From Phenylobacterium sp. (GTDB lineage Bacteria > Pseudomonadota > Alphaproteobacteria > Caulobacterales > Caulobacteraceae): a DNA stretch of 64,000 bases. The stretch lies in the NCBI RefSeq assembly GCF_030679875.1, contig NZ_JAUXSP010000002.1:124001-188000 (forward strand), given 5' to 3'. Positions 28,377-38,563 of the stretch are shown piece after piece. The translations under genes were made by a program, and so were the position numbers. The notes beneath the pieces are model-generated. The model saw only the letters and a program-made list of their open reading frames with translations, had not been told where the DNA came from and searched no databases. Within the stretch, counting starts at the first letter, position 1, and each line of letters opens with the position of its first letter.

Positions 28377-30260
28377 TCAGGCCGGTTCCGGACCCGGGCG
28401 CGGCGAGATCGGCACCGCCACCGTGGGGCCGAGGCTCCGGTGGCTCTCGGGCTCTTCCCGCTTGGGCATGACGCCTTTGATCACATTGATGATCTCGTCG
28501 CCGGAGAGGGTTTCGTACTCCAGCAGAGCCTGGGCGATCTTGTGCAGCTCATCGAGCCGCTCGGTCAGAATCCGGCGCGCCTCGTCGAAGGCGTTCTGGA
28601 CCAGGACCTTGACCTCCTGGTCGATCAGCCGGGCGGTCTCCTCCGAGACGCTCTGGGTGCGCGACACAGAATGCCCAAGGAAGACCTCGTCCTGGTTCTC
28701 GCCATAGGAGACCACGCCGAGCTTGTCGGAGAAGCCCCACTTGGTGACCATGGCGCGGGCCAGGCGGGTGGCCTGATCGATATCGGACGAGGCGCCCGAG
28801 GTGATCTTGTCCTTGCCGAAGATCAGCTCCTCGGCCATACGGCCGCCCATCAGGATGGTCAGGCGCGAGGTCATCTGTTCGTAGGACATCGACAGCTGGT
28901 CCCGTTCGGGCAGCTGCATGACCATGCCGAGCGCGCGGCCCCGGGGGATAATCGTGGCCTTGTGCACAGGATCGGTGGCCGGGACATTGAGGGCCAGCAG
29001 GGCGTGGCCGCCTTCGTGATAGGCGGTCAGGCGCTTCTCATCGTCGGTCATGGCCATGGATTTGCGCTCAGCGCCCATCATGACCCGGTCCTTGGCGTCT
29101 TCGAAGTCACGCTGGGTGACCATGCGGCGGTTCTTGCGCGCCGCCATCAGGGCCGCCTCGTTGACCAGATTGGCCAGGTCCGCGCCGGAGAAGCCAGGCG
29201 TCCCGCGGGCGATGGTCTTGACCTCCACATCGGCGGCCAGGGGCACATTCTTCATGTGGACCCGCAGGATGCGCTCACGGCCATTGATGTCGGGATTGGG
29301 CACCACGACCTGGCGGTCAAAACGGCCGGGCCGCAGCAGGGCCGGGTCCAGCACGTCGGGACGGTTGGTCGAGGCGATGACGATGATGGCGTCAGTGGGA
29401 TCAAAGCCGTCCATCTCCACCAGCAGCTGGTTCAGCGTCTGCTCGCGCTCATCATTGCCGCCGCCCAGGCCCGCGCCACGGTGGCGGCCGACGGCGTCGA
29501 TCTCGTCAATGAAGATGATGCAAGGCGCGTTCTTCTTGGCCTGCTCGAACATGTCGCGGACCCGGCTGGCGCCGACGCCGACGAACATCTCCACGAAGTC
29601 GGAGCCCGAGATGTAGAAGAAGGGCACGCCGGCCTCACCGGCCACGGCGCGGCCGAGCAGGGTCTTACCGGTGCCCGGCGGGCCGACCATCAGGGCGCCC
29701 TTGGGGATCTTGCCGCCCAGGCGCTGGAACTTCTGCGGGTCCTTCAGGAAGTCGACAATCTCGGTCAGCTCTTCCTTGGCCTCATCCACGCCGGCCACAT
29801 CATCAAAGGTGACGCGGTTCTTGTTCTCGGTCAGCATCTTGGCCTTGGACTTGCCAAAGCCCATGGCGCCGCGGGCCCCGCCCTGCATCTGGCGCATGAA
29901 GAAGATCCACACCCCGATCAGCAGCAGGATCGGCAGGCTCTGCAGGATGAAGCCCACCAGGGTGAAGCCCCCGGCCGGCTTGACGGAGATGTCGGCGTTC
30001 TGGGCCTCCAGGCGCTTGACCAGCTCTTCCTGGTTGTTGGGCGTGACCGCGGTGAAGGCCTCGCCCTCGGCATTGCGGACCTCGACGGCCGAGCCGCGGA
30101 TGACGGCTGAGGCGACCTGTCCGGAATCGATCCGGGTGAGCAGCTGCGAGTAGGTGATCTCGCGGGAATCGGCCGCCTGGCCCCCGCCGCTCATCATGCT
30201 GTAGAGGCCGATCAGGACGACGACGATGACGCCCCAGATCGCCATATTGCGCATGTTCAT
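28377..30260 (-). CDS. ftsH: ATP-dependent zinc metalloprotease FtsH
   Basis: Membrane-anchored AAA+ protease degrading misassembled membrane proteins and short-lived regulators. The 627-residue protein has two N-terminal transmembrane segments (around residues 7-25 and 103-121) with a periplasmic domain between, Walker A in [17 protein letters not shown], Walker B in [15 protein letters not shown], the second region of homology around RPGRFDRQ, and the zinc motif HEGGH in [15 protein letters not shown]-terminal tail after the protease domain is proline-rich. No tilS gene is upstream; rpsU is instead. Confidence 0.97.
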   Translation of the reverse strand: MNMRNMAIWGVIVVVLIGLYSMMSGGGQAADSREITYSQLLTRIDSGQVASAVIRGSAVEVRNAEGEAFTAVTPNNQEELVKRLEAQNADISVKPAGGFTLVGFILQSLPILLLIGVWIFFMRQMQGGARGAMGFGKSKAKMLTENKNRVTFDDVAGVDEAKEELTEIVDFLKDPQKFQRLGGKIPKGALMVGPPGTGKTLLGRAVAGEAGVPFFYISGSDFVEMFVGVGASRVRDMFEQAKKNAPCIIFIDEIDAVGRHRGAGLGGGNDEREQTLNQLLVEMDGFDPTDAIIVIASTNRPDVLDPALLRPGRFDRQVVVPNPDINGRERILRVHMKNVPLAADVEVKTIARGTPGFSGADLANLVNEAALMAARKNRRMVTQRDFEDAKDRVMMGAERKSMAMTDDEKRLTAYHEGGHALLALNVPATDPVHKATIIPRGRALGMVMQLPERDQLSMSYEQMTSRLTILMGGRMAEELIFGKDKITSGASSDIDQATRLARAMVTKWGFSDKLGVVSYGENQDEVFLGHSVSRTQSVSEETARLIDQEVKVLVQNAFDEARRILTERLDELHKIAQALLEYETLSGDEIINVIKGVMPKREEPESHRSLGPTVAVPISPRPGPEPA

Positions 30261-30393
30261 GGTGCTATTGATCCGTCTCGGGAAAACTCGGGTTCAGAGC
30301 CTAAGATAGGATGGCCTGAGCGGTTTCACCAGCAAGGCGCGGGCCAGAGTGACCGGAGGTCGCGGTCAACACGCAGATTCTTTGGGCCGGAAA

Positions 30394-30425
30394 CGAGAAA
30401 GGCCGCGCAGACGGGCTGCGCGGCC
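30394..30425 (-). terminator. Terminator of rpsU
   Basis: GGCCGCGCAG (30401-30410) and CTGCGCGGCC (30416-30425) form a perfect ten-base stem with a five-base loop. On the minus strand TTTCTCG follows. It lies between the rpsU stop codon and ftsH. Confidence 0.85.
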
Positions 30426-30478
30426 TGACGATTCTCTTGAAGACGCGCGTCCCGCCGAAGCGAGGACGCTGGCCTTTC

Positions 30479-30712
30479 CTAGCGGGCGCGCGGCTTGGGG
30501 GCCGCGATCAGACCTTCGCGCTGGGCGCGCTTGCGGGCCAGCTTGCGGGCGCGGCGCACGGCCTCGGCCTTCTGGCGGGCGCGCTTTTCCGAGGGCTTCT
30601 CGTAATGCACGTGGCGCTTCATCTCGCGGAACGAGCCTTCGCGCTGCATTTTTTTCTTCAGGGCCTTGAGGGCCTGGTCGACATTGTTGTCGCGGACGAA
30701 AATCTGAACCAG
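30479..30712 (-). CDS. rpsU: 30S ribosomal protein S21, apparent CTG start
   Basis: 77-residue S21: (M)[17 protein letters not shown], then [31 protein letters not shown] and a basic tail ending PRAR. The codon where the family has its initiator Met is CTG (30712-30710), with AGGAG eight bases upstream. A TAG stop lies five codons upstream of it in frame, and no ATG, GTG or TTG occurs between that stop and the conserved sequence, so CTG (or ATT four codons on) must initiate. The next ATG would remove the first 21 conserved residues. S21 binds the 30S subunit and helps initiation. Confidence 0.9.
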   Translation of the reverse strand: MVQIFVRDNNVDQALKALKKKMQREGSFREMKRHVHYEKPSEKRARQKAEAVRRARKLARKRAQREGLIAAPKPRAR

Positions 30713-30890
30713 GGGACTCTCTCCTACCTACCTGCCGTTGCGCCACCCGGCGCACATGGCGGTGGCGGTGAAACAAAAATACGAAATAGCCCCGAGAGCG
30801 ACCGCTCCGGAGCCGAGGGCGGCGAAATAGCAGAAGGCTTGGCCCATGTCCACGCAAGACGGCGGCTTTCGGCGGGGTTAGACTGGATGA

Positions 30891-31559
30891 ATGTCAGACG
30901 CCGCCTCATCTCCCCACCCCGATCCCGACGCCTGGGCCCGCGATATTGAGGACCAGGTGCTCTCCCTGGCCCTGCCCCATGTGGCGCAACTGGGCTGGAG
31001 CCCCCTGCTGGTGGCCCGCGCCGGGGCCGAGGCGGGCCTCTCCCAGGGCGAGATCGAGCTCCTCTTCCCCAACGGCGCCGCCGATCTGGCGGCTCTGCTC
31101 TGCCGCCGCCATGACCACGAGACCCTGGCGATCCTCGCCAAGACCGATCCCCAGGCCCTGAAGATCCGCGAGCGCATCCGCCTGGCGGTGGAGACCCGGC
31201 TGGACGCCGCAGGCCAGGACGAGGCGGTCGCCCGTCGCTGGAGCGGTTTTCTCGCCCTGCCGCAGAACCTGGCCCTGGCCAGCCGCCTCCTCTGGGACAG
31301 CGCCGACCAGCTCTGGCGGTGGGCCGGCGACACCGCCACCGACGAGAACCATTATTCCAAGCGGGCCATCCTCTCGGGCATCCTGTCGGCGGCCCTGGCC
31401 ATCCGCCTGGCTTCGGGCCGTGGCGCGTCCATGACCTTCGTCGACGCCCGCATCGCCAATGTGATGAGCTTCGAAAAATGGAAGGCCACCACCAAGCTCC
31501 GCCCCTCCGAGGCCTTGAAAGGCCTCGCCCAGACCCTGGGCCGGATGCGCTACGGCTGA
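30891..31559 (+). CDS. COQ9-family protein, ubiquinone biosynthesis
   Basis: 222 residues. Homologous to COQ9, a lipid-binding partner of the ubiquinone hydroxylase; the TetR-like helical fold is suggested by GWSPLLVARAGAEAGLSQGE. The C-terminal half (DTATDENHYSKRAILSGILS) contains the conserved COQ9 pattern with W/DxxTDxxxYSKR. It presumably supports aerobic ubiquinone synthesis together with UbiE and UbiB encoded elsewhere in the window. The ATG at 30891 is divergent from rpsU. Confidence 0.88.
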   Translation: MSDAASSPHPDPDAWARDIEDQVLSLALPHVAQLGWSPLLVARAGAEAGLSQGEIELLFPNGAADLAALLCRRHDHETLAILAKTDPQALKIRERIRLAVETRLDAAGQDEAVARRWSGFLALPQNLALASRLLWDSADQLWRWAGDTATDENHYSKRAILSGILSAALAIRLASGRGASMTFVDARIANVMSFEKWKATTKLRPSEALKGLAQTLGRMRYG

Positions 31560-31607
31560 GCCGCCTGCGCCAGCAGGGCCGCGAAGGACGTGGCGGTCGC
31601 GCGGACC

Positions 31608-32690
31608 CTAAAGCGCAGACAGCCGGTTGATGTGGCCCATCTTGCGGCCGGGCTTGGCCTCGCGCTTGCCGTAGAGGTGCAGGCGGGTCTCGGGCTCGCT
31701 GGCCAGCTTGGCCCAAGCCTCGGCCTCGTCCCCCAGCAGGTTGATCATCTCCACATGGGCCCGGGCCTCGGTGGGGCCGAGCGGCCAGCCGGCGACGGCG
31801 CGGATGTGCTGCTCGAACTGGCAGACCTCGCAGCCGTCCTGGGTCCAGTGGCCGGTGTTGTGAACCCGGGGGGCGATCTCATTGGCCAGCAGGCGGCCGT
31901 CGGCGAGCTCGAACAGCTCGATGCCGATCACCCCCACATAGTCCAGGCGGGTCAGAATCTGGGCGGCGATGCGCTCGGCCTGGTCGGCGAGCTCGGGGCT
32001 GGCCGGCGCGGGCGCCACGGTGCGGCGCAGGATGCCGCCCTCGTGGTGGTTCTCGCCCAGGGGATAGATGGCCAGCTCGCCGTCACGGCCACGGGCGGCG
32101 ATCACCGAAAGTTCACGCACGAAGTCTGCGGGCGCCTCCAGGATGCAGGGGACCCCGCCCAGGGCTTCGAAGACGGCGGCGGCCTCGGCCACATGCTCGA
32201 CCCACTTCTGGCCCTTGCCGTCATAGCCTTCCCGGCGGGTCTTCATCAGGGCCGGGACTCCGAGCCGGGCGGCGGCCTCGGCGGCGTCCTGCGCGTTGTC
32301 GACCTGGGCGAAGGCCACGGTCTTGACCCCGGCGGCGTTCAGGAAGGCCTTTTCAGCCACCCGGTCCTGGGCCACGGCCAGGGTTTCGTCATTCGGCGCC
32401 ACCGGCGCGCCGATGGCCTTCAGCCGCTCCACGGCGGCGGCGGGCACATTCTCGAACTCATAGGTGATGACGTCGCAAAGGTCGGCGAGCCTGGCCAGCC
32501 CGTCGGGGTCATCGAAGGCGGCGATCACGGTCTCCCGGGCCACCCGGCTGGCCGGGGCGTCCAGCTCCGGCGTCAGGATCACCACGTCGAAGCCGAGGCG
32601 GGCGGCGGCCAGGGCCAGCATCCGGCCCAACTGTCCGCCGCCGAGAATGCCGATGGTCGCGCCCGGCGCGAGGGGAAAGCCCGTCTCCAT
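31608..32690 (-). CDS. purK: N5-carboxyaminoimidazole ribonucleotide synthase
   Basis: ATP-grasp enzyme making N5-CAIR from AIR, bicarbonate and ATP in purine synthesis. The 360-residue protein starts with the dinucleotide-like GILGGGQLGRMLALAA and shows EFENVPA, PALMKTRREGYDGKGQ, ILEAPADFVRELSVI and NEIAPRVHNTGHWTQDG. Its ATG overlaps the purE stop codon by one base (TGATG), so purE and purK are translationally coupled. Confidence 0.96.
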   Translation of the reverse strand: METGFPLAPGATIGILGGGQLGRMLALAAARLGFDVVILTPELDAPASRVARETVIAAFDDPDGLARLADLCDVITYEFENVPAAAVERLKAIGAPVAPNDETLAVAQDRVAEKAFLNAAGVKTVAFAQVDNAQDAAEAAARLGVPALMKTRREGYDGKGQKWVEHVAEAAAVFEALGGVPCILEAPADFVRELSVIAARGRDGELAIYPLGENHHEGGILRRTVAPAPASPELADQAERIAAQILTRLDYVGVIGIELFELADGRLLANEIAPRVHNTGHWTQDGCEVCQFEQHIRAVAGWPLGPTEARAHVEMINLLGDEAEAWAKLASEPETRLHLYGKREAKPGRKMGHINRLSAL

Positions 32691-33202
32691 CAGTCTTCCA
32701 CCGTTTCGGCCACAGACTCGGCCAGCCCCTGGGCGAAGGCGGTCAGACGGGCGGCGAGATCAGAATCTCCCAGGGCCAGGATGCGGGCCGCCAGGATGCC
32801 GGCGTTCTTGGCGCCCGCCTCACCGATGGCCAGGGTGGCCACAGGGATTCCGCCGGGCATCTGGACGATGGACAGCAGGCTGTCCATGCCCTTCAGCGCC
32901 TTGGACTCCACCGGCACGCCGAGCACCGGCAGTTCGGTCATGGACGCGGCCATGCCCGGCAGGTGGGCCGCCCCGCCAGCCCCGGCGATGATCACCTTGT
33001 AGCCGGCCGCCCTGGCGGTGGTGGCGAACTCATATAGCCGCTGAGGCGTGCGGTGGGCCGAGACCACCTTGGCCTCCCAGGCCACGCCCAGGGCGTCGAG
33101 CTGGTCTGCGGCGCACCGCATGGTCGGCCAGTCGGAGCGGCTGCCCATGATGATGGCGACGGGCGGGCGACCGCCTGGGCTGGCGGGGTTGGAACTGGCC
33201 AT
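32690..33202 (-). CDS. purE: N5-CAIR mutase
   Basis: 170-residue class I PurE: converts N5-CAIR to CAIR. Motifs are [39 protein letters not shown] and [20 protein letters not shown], typical of the octameric bacterial enzyme. AGGGGG lies before the ATG at 33202. It is the first gene of purE-purK and is divergent from a diguanylate cyclase gene. Confidence 0.96.
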   Translation of the reverse strand: MASSNPASPGGRPPVAIIMGSRSDWPTMRCAADQLDALGVAWEAKVVSAHRTPQRLYEFATTARAAGYKVIIAGAGGAAHLPGMAASMTELPVLGVPVESKALKGMDSLLSIVQMPGGIPVATLAIGEAGAKNAGILAARILALGDSDLAARLTAFAQGLAESVAETVED

Positions 33203-33311
33203 CGGACGGCCCCCTTGATGGGAAAGGCGCGGAGTATAGGCGCCGCCTTTGCGCCGGCAACCGATCACCGGTAGGTTTCTTATGGTTAAGGCTGGATGTG
33301 ATTCCCTCCCC

Positions 33312-34031
33312 ATGAAGATCACGGGCGCGCGCACCGAACCCTTTGCGGCCATCCGCAAGCGGGCCCTGGCCCAGGCCGGCGCCCAGAGCTCTGCGGCTCG
33401 GGCCCTGCCGACGGACAAGGCCGGCTTCCTCGGCGTGTCCGAAACCGAGATGACGCCGGCGGTCCGTGGCGCCCTGCAGACCCTGCTGAGCGAGATTGAC
33501 GACCTGCGTGGGGAAGTGGCGCGGCTAAAGGCCAAGCTGATCGAGGTCGAGGGCCTGGCCGACCGGGACGCCCTGACCCCGGTGCTCAACCGCCGGGCCT
33601 TCATGCGCGAGCTGGCCCGGGTGCAGACCTTTTCCCGGCGCTACGCCTCCCCCGCCAGCCTGGTCTATTTCGACCTCGACGACTTCAAGAGCGTCAATGA
33701 TCGGTTTGGCCATGCGGCCGGCGACGCGGTGCTGAAGGCTGTGGCCGAGCGGCTGACGGGCCTCGTGCGCGACAGCGATATCGTCGGACGCATGGGCGGG
33801 GACGAGTTCGCCGTGGTGCTGGTCCAGGCCACCGCCCTGACCGCCCAGGCCAAGGCTGAGGCCCTGGCCAGAACCCTGGAGCAGGCCCCTATCCAATTCG
33901 GAGACTGGTCGGCGCCCCTGCACCTGTCCTATGGGGTCTGCGAGATCCCCCATGACGGTGAACCCGAGGCCATCGTCGCCCAGGCTGACGCAGCCATGTT
34001 CATCCGCAAGCGCGAGCGCCACGCCGGCTGA
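33312..34031 (+). CDS. Diguanylate cyclase (GGDEF)
   Basis: About 239 residues from ATG 33312; an ATG at 33282 would add ten residues. A short N-terminal region with a helical segment ([20 protein letters not shown]) leads into the GGDEF domain. The domain is complete: DPxxLxNR is present as [11 protein letters not shown], the metal region as [13 protein letters not shown], then GRMGGDEF. The RxxD inhibitory site RDSD stands five residues before GGDEF, so product inhibition by c-di-GMP is likely. The stop codon overlaps the start of the RluF-like gene (TGATG). There is no signal or membrane segment. Confidence 0.9.
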   Translation: MKITGARTEPFAAIRKRALAQAGAQSSAARALPTDKAGFLGVSETEMTPAVRGALQTLLSEIDDLRGEVARLKAKLIEVEGLADRDALTPVLNRRAFMRELARVQTFSRRYASPASLVYFDLDDFKSVNDRFGHAAGDAVLKAVAERLTGLVRDSDIVGRMGGDEFAVVLVQATALTAQAKAEALARTLEQAPIQFGDWSAPLHLSYGVCEIPHDGEPEAIVAQADAAMFIRKRERHAG

Positions 34032-34822
34032 TGGCCTTTGTCCGCACCTATGAGGAAGAGGCGCCCCAGCGGGTCAACCGCTGGCTGGCCCAGAGCGGCG
34101 TCTGTTCCCGTCGGGAGGCCGAGGCCCTGATCGCCGCCGGCCAGGTCTCCATCGATGGCGAGACCATCTCTGATCCTGGCCGCAAGATCGAGCAGGGCCA
34201 GACGCTCACCCTGGACGACGGCGCCCAGGCGAGGCTCGAGGGCCAGATGACGGTGATCATCAACAAGCCCGTGGGCTATGTCTCGGCCCAGCCGGACCCC
34301 GGCCAGATCCCGGCGGCCCGCCTGCTCACCCGCCAGGCCCTGTGGGGGGAGCCGGTGGAGATTCCCGCGGCCGATCGCAGCCTGGCGCCGGTGGGTCGCC
34401 TCGATCTGGACAGCCGTGGCCTGCTGATCCTGTCGGAGGACGGCGTGGTGACCAAGGCGGTCATCGGACCAGACTCCCTGATGGAGAAGGAATATCTGGT
34501 CCGGGTGCGCGGCGACATCTCAGAGCCGGTCCTGGCCCGCCTGCGCCACGGGCTCGAACTGGACGGCCGCCAGTTGAAGCCCGCCAAGGTGACCCTGGCC
34601 GGCGACCAGCGCCTGCGCTTCATCCTGACCGAGGGGCGCAACCGCCAGATCCGCCGGATGTGCGACCTGGTGGGGCTCGCGATCATCGATCTCTACCGGC
34701 TGCGGGTCGGCCCCCTCAAGGTCGGCGACCTGCCCGAAGGTCGCTGGCGGCCGATCACGGCGCGGGAACGGGAAGCCCTGATCACCCCCGGTTTCAGCCC
34801 CAAACCCGCGCGGCGCCGCTGA
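34031..34822 (+). CDS. 23S rRNA pseudouridine synthase, RluF-like
   Basis: 263-residue RsuA-family pseudouridine synthase. The N-terminal S4 domain is RVNRWLAQSGVCSRREAEAL, the catalytic Asp is in GRLDLDSRGLLI, and EGRNRQIRRM is the RsuA/RluB/E/F hallmark. RluF modifies U2604 of E. coli 23S rRNA; RluB or RluE specificity is not excluded. The start codon overlaps the stop of the diguanylate cyclase gene, so the two are translationally coupled. Confidence 0.9.
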   Translation: MAFVRTYEEEAPQRVNRWLAQSGVCSRREAEALIAAGQVSIDGETISDPGRKIEQGQTLTLDDGAQARLEGQMTVIINKPVGYVSAQPDPGQIPAARLLTRQALWGEPVEIPAADRSLAPVGRLDLDSRGLLILSEDGVVTKAVIGPDSLMEKEYLVRVRGDISEPVLARLRHGLELDGRQLKPAKVTLAGDQRLRFILTEGRNRQIRRMCDLVGLAIIDLYRLRVGPLKVGDLPEGRWRPITAREREALITPGFSPKPARRR

Positions 34823-34825
34823 GGC

Positions 34826-35779
34826 CTATGCCATGGCCCGGGCCAGGGCCGCGCGGCTGTCGCGGGCGGCGATCTGGCTGACCTTCGCCTCGGGCGCCCA
34901 CTGGAAGCCATGGAAGGCGCCTGGATAGACGTGCAGCTCTACCGGCACGCCAGCCCGCAACAGCCGCTGGGCGAAGGCCAGGTCCTCCTCCAGGAACAGG
35001 TCGAGCGCCCCGGTGGCGATATAGGTGGGCGGCAGGCCTGAGACGTCCTGCGCCCGGGCTGCGGCCGCATAGGGGGAGACCCCGTCCGCGCCGGGCTCAT
35101 GGCCGAGCAGGGAGCGCCAGCCGAAGGCGTTGGCCTGCGGCGTCCACACAAAGGCGCCCGCATAGGGGTGCGGATCGGCAGTCGCGCAGGTGCGATCATC
35201 GATCATCGGATAGATCAGGTGCTGGAAGGCCAGGTGATATTCCCCCCGGTCCCGGGCCAAGAGGGCCAGGCCCGCGGCCAGGCCGCCTCCCGCGCTCTCC
35301 CCCATCAGCCCGATGCGACCTGGATCAACCCCGAGCGCCTTGGCGTTGGCGAACACCCACGCCAGGGCGGCATAACAGTCCTCCACAGGACCCGGAAAAG
35401 GCGTTTCCGGCGCCAGGCGGTACTCTACCGAGACGATGCAGCAGGCGAGATCGGCGGCCAGCGGGCGATGGACCGCCTCATTGTCGGCGGCCGCTCCGGC
35501 GACATAGCCGCCCCCGTGAATATGCAGGATGCAGGGCAGGTCGCCCTTGGCGTCTGCCGGCCGATAGACCAGCACCCCGACCTCGGGTGCGCCATCTGGC
35601 CCTGGAATGGTCCGCCGTTCCAGACTGGTGCGAGCCTGGTCTTCGGGCCGCGTCTGGAAGCGGGCTGGGCGGCCGCGCATCAGGGGCAAGATTTCCTCGG
35701 TCAGATCAAAGGCCGGAAAGCTGTCCAGCAAGGCCAGGAGTTCTGGATCCACCAGCTTTCGGTTTGAGGCTCTGTCCAT
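34826..35779 (-). CDS. Alpha/beta hydrolase, HSL-type esterase
   Basis: 317-residue cytoplasmic esterase/lipase of the hormone-sensitive-lipase group. HIHGGGYVAG provides the oxyanion hole, the nucleophile Ser is in GESAGGGLAAG, the acid is the Asp of TGALDLF and the base the His of PGAFHGF. These enzymes hydrolyse short acyl esters; the physiological substrate is not known. It is convergent with the RluF-like gene. Confidence 0.92.
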   Translation of the reverse strand: MDRASNRKLVDPELLALLDSFPAFDLTEEILPLMRGRPARFQTRPEDQARTSLERRTIPGPDGAPEVGVLVYRPADAKGDLPCILHIHGGGYVAGAAADNEAVHRPLAADLACCIVSVEYRLAPETPFPGPVEDCYAALAWVFANAKALGVDPGRIGLMGESAGGGLAAGLALLARDRGEYHLAFQHLIYPMIDDRTCATADPHPYAGAFVWTPQANAFGWRSLLGHEPGADGVSPYAAAARAQDVSGLPPTYIATGALDLFLEEDLAFAQRLLRAGVPVELHVYPGAFHGFQWAPEAKVSQIAARDSRAALARAMA

Positions 35780-35853
35780 GTCTTGTCCCCTGGTGACTTT
35801 CCAAAAGCTTGGCAGCCGGCGCAGTGATGGGGAAGCCTGGACGCGGCGTAAGT

Positions 35854-38550
35854 CTAGACCTTGCCGAGCTTTCGGATGGCCGCCGCCAGGGGCTTCTCGG
35901 CCTCGGCGTAACCCTCCCAGGCTTCGGTCTTCTTCAGCAGGTCCGGCACGGTGCGCAGGGTGAAGCGCATCGGATCAAGGCCCTTGCGCACCTGGCCCCA
36001 GGTCAACGGCATGGAGACGCCCGCACCGTCCCGGGCCCTCGGCGACAGGGGGGCGACCGCCGTCGCCATGCGGGCGTTGCGCAGATAGTCCACGAAGATG
36101 CGGCCCTCTCGCCTGGCCTTGGACATCACCGCCACGTAGCGCTTGGGATCGTCGGCGGCCATCTGACGCGCCACGTCATGGGCGAAGGTCTTGGCCTGGT
36201 CCCAGGTGAGCCCGCGCCCCTTGGAGAGCGGGGTGACCACATGCAGCCCCTTGCCGCCGGTGGTCTTGCAGAAGGGGGTGAGGCCGAGCGCCTCAAGGCG
36301 GTCCTTCACGTCCCGAGCGGCGGCCACCACGTCGTCGAAATCGAGGCCAGGGCCGGGGTCGAGGTCAAAGACCAGCCGCCCCGGCGTCTCCGGATCACCC
36401 TCCCGACAGTTCCAGGGATGCAGCTCAATGGCCCCCATCTGGGCCAGCGCCGCCAGGGCTTCGATGCGGTCGATCTGCAGATAGGGCTGCTTGTCGCCGG
36501 CCACGTCCACCTGCTCCAGCAGGTGCGAGGCGCCCTTGCCCGCATGGCGCTGGAAGAAGGTCTGGCCGCCGATCCCATCCGGGGCGCGGATCACCGAACA
36601 GGGCCGTCCCCGGATATGGTCGATCATCCAGGGTCCGACGGCCTCGAAGTAACGGGCGAGATCGGCCTTGGTCACAGGGGCGTCAGTGTCGGCCGAGCGG
36701 GGCCAGAGCGCCTTGTCGGGACTGGAGAGGCTCACCCCCATGACCACCACCGCCCCAGCAGGCCGGACCCTAGCGCCGCCGGGTTTGGCGGCGGGTTTGG
36801 CGGCCTTGGCGCCAGACGGCTTGGGCTGGGCGAGTTCCACATCCTCGACCGGCGCCGGGCGCTCCACCTCCACCTCGGCGGCGGGTTTGTCGGTGCGAAG
36901 GCCCTTGAATGACCCCTGGCGGACCATGCCCTCGCCGGTCCAGCCGGCGAACGCGATCTCGGCCACCAGCTCTGGCTTGGCCCAGTTGATGTCGCCCACC
37001 TTGCGCGGGGCGCCGGGGCCGCTGAACGGGCTCTTGTCGGCGGCCAGGGCCTCAAGCTTGGGCAGCACGCGGCCCACCACGGCTGCGCCAAAGCCTGTGC
37101 CGACCCGGCCCACATAGACCAGGTGATCGCCCCGGTTGACGCCGACCAGCAGGGAGCGCAGCTGGCCCTTGGCGCCGGTCCAGCCGCCGATCACCACCTC
37201 ATGGCCGGCCCGGCACTTGGACTTGGTCCAGTCCTGGCTGCGGCCCGAGCGATAGGGGCCGTCCATGCGCTTGGAGATCACCCCTTCCAGGGACAGGCGG
37301 CAGGCTGACAGCAGCACCGCGTCGCCTGCGGTCTCGAAGTGCTCCACATAGCGGATCTGGCCGGCCAGCGCCTTGGCGTGGCGCGCCAGCACGGCGGCAA
37401 GTCTGGCCTTGCGCTCGCGCAGGGGCAGGTCGCGCAGATCCTCACCGTCCAGAACCAGGGCGTCGAAGGCGAAGAAGATCAGGTCGTCGCTGTCACCCTC
37501 GGCCAGGGCGGCCTGCAGGGCGGGAAAGTCCGGAGCGCCCTGGTCGTCCAGGGCGACAGCCTCGCCGTCATAGAGCCCGTCGGGCAGGGCGGCGGCATGG
37601 TCGGCGATCGCCTGGAACTTGCCGGTCCAGTCCAGGCCCTTGCGGGTCTTGAGGCTCGCCTGGCCGTCCTTGACGCGGAGCTGCAGGCGGTAGCCGTCAA
37701 ACTTGATCTCATGGGCCCAGCCCGCCCCCTTGGGCGGCCGGTCCACCGACTTGCAGAGTTGGGGTTCGATAAAGCCCGGCAGGGGGGCGGCCTTGGCCTC
37801 AGCGGCCTTGCTCTCAGCGGCCTTTCTCTGGGCCGGTTTGGCCGCCGTCAGCTTCGTTGCGACCTTGGCGGGCCTGGCGCGCTCGCCCTTGGGCCGGGTC
37901 TCCCAGATGTCGTCGGCCGGGGCGGGGGATTTCGCCTGGCCCCGCATGAAGGGCTTGGCCCCCCTGCCGCTCCCGGCGGCGATGGCGTCCATGGCCCGGC
38001 CCGAAGCCACCGAGGTGGCCGTGGTCTCCAGCAGATCGTCGCCCTCCACGGCGGCCGCGTCCCGGTGCTTGATCAGCAGCCAGTTTTCGCGCTTGCCGCC
38101 GGTCCGGTCGCGTTTCATCCGCACCAGCACCCAGCTCCCATGCAGGCGCTCACCTTCCAGCACGAATTTAAGCTCACCCTTTTTCAGGGCTTCTTCAGGA
38201 TCAAAACCGGGTTCCGGGGCCCAATAGCCCCGGTCCCACAACATGACCGAGCCGCCGCCATACTCGCCCTTTGGGATGGTCCCTTCGAAGTCGCCATAGC
38301 CCAAGGGATGATCCTCGGTGGCCACGGCCAGGCGCTTGTCGGCGGGATCGCGGGAGGGGCCCCGCGTCACCGCCCAGGACTTGAACACCCCGTCCATCTC
38401 CAGGCGGAAGTCGTAGTGCAGGCGGGTAGCCGCATGTTTCTGGATGACGAAGCGCAGGCGCTTGGAGACGGTGACCCCGTCTGCGCCTGCGGGTTCCTGG
38501 GTCTTGGCGAAGTCGCGCATCTCACGGTAGCGCGCCAGTTTCTCCGCCAT
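35854..38550 (-). CDS. ligD: Multifunctional DNA ligase LigD
   Basis: NHEJ ligase of 898 residues with all three activities in the order phosphoesterase, ligase, polymerase. The N-terminal 3'-phosphoesterase (about 25-165) shows [20 protein letters not shown]. The ATP-dependent ligase has its AMP-accepting Lys283 in EIKFDGYRL, preceded by a Lys/Ala-rich linker. The C-terminal primase-like polymerase (from about residue 600) shows [19 protein letters not shown] and [10 protein letters not shown]. The ATG at 38550 follows GGGAGG and is 13 bases after the otsA stop, so ligD is the last gene of an otsB-otsA-ligD unit. Ku is encoded at 5160-6017. Confidence 0.96.
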   Translation of the reverse strand: MAEKLARYREMRDFAKTQEPAGADGVTVSKRLRFVIQKHAATRLHYDFRLEMDGVFKSWAVTRGPSRDPADKRLAVATEDHPLGYGDFEGTIPKGEYGGGSVMLWDRGYWAPEPGFDPEEALKKGELKFVLEGERLHGSWVLVRMKRDRTGGKRENWLLIKHRDAAAVEGDDLLETTATSVASGRAMDAIAAGSGRGAKPFMRGQAKSPAPADDIWETRPKGERARPAKVATKLTAAKPAQRKAAESKAAEAKAAPLPGFIEPQLCKSVDRPPKGAGWAHEIKFDGYRLQLRVKDGQASLKTRKGLDWTGKFQAIADHAAALPDGLYDGEAVALDDQGAPDFPALQAALAEGDSDDLIFFAFDALVLDGEDLRDLPLRERKARLAAVLARHAKALAGQIRYVEHFETAGDAVLLSACRLSLEGVISKRMDGPYRSGRSQDWTKSKCRAGHEVVIGGWTGAKGQLRSLLVGVNRGDHLVYVGRVGTGFGAAVVGRVLPKLEALAADKSPFSGPGAPRKVGDINWAKPELVAEIAFAGWTGEGMVRQGSFKGLRTDKPAAEVEVERPAPVEDVELAQPKPSGAKAAKPAAKPGGARVRPAGAVVVMGVSLSSPDKALWPRSADTDAPVTKADLARYFEAVGPWMIDHIRGRPCSVIRAPDGIGGQTFFQRHAGKGASHLLEQVDVAGDKQPYLQIDRIEALAALAQMGAIELHPWNCREGDPETPGRLVFDLDPGPGLDFDDVVAAARDVKDRLEALGLTPFCKTTGGKGLHVVTPLSKGRGLTWDQAKTFAHDVARQMAADDPKRYVAVMSKARREGRIFVDYLRNARMATAVAPLSPRARDGAGVSMPLTWGQVRKGLDPMRFTLRTVPDLLKKTEAWEGYAEAEKPLAAAIRKLGKV

Positions 38551-38563
38551 AGGCATCCTCCCG

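Noticed and set aside
28440..30110. 556-codon open frame opposite ftsH
   Set aside because: Antisense image of ftsH; no domain and no ribosome site.
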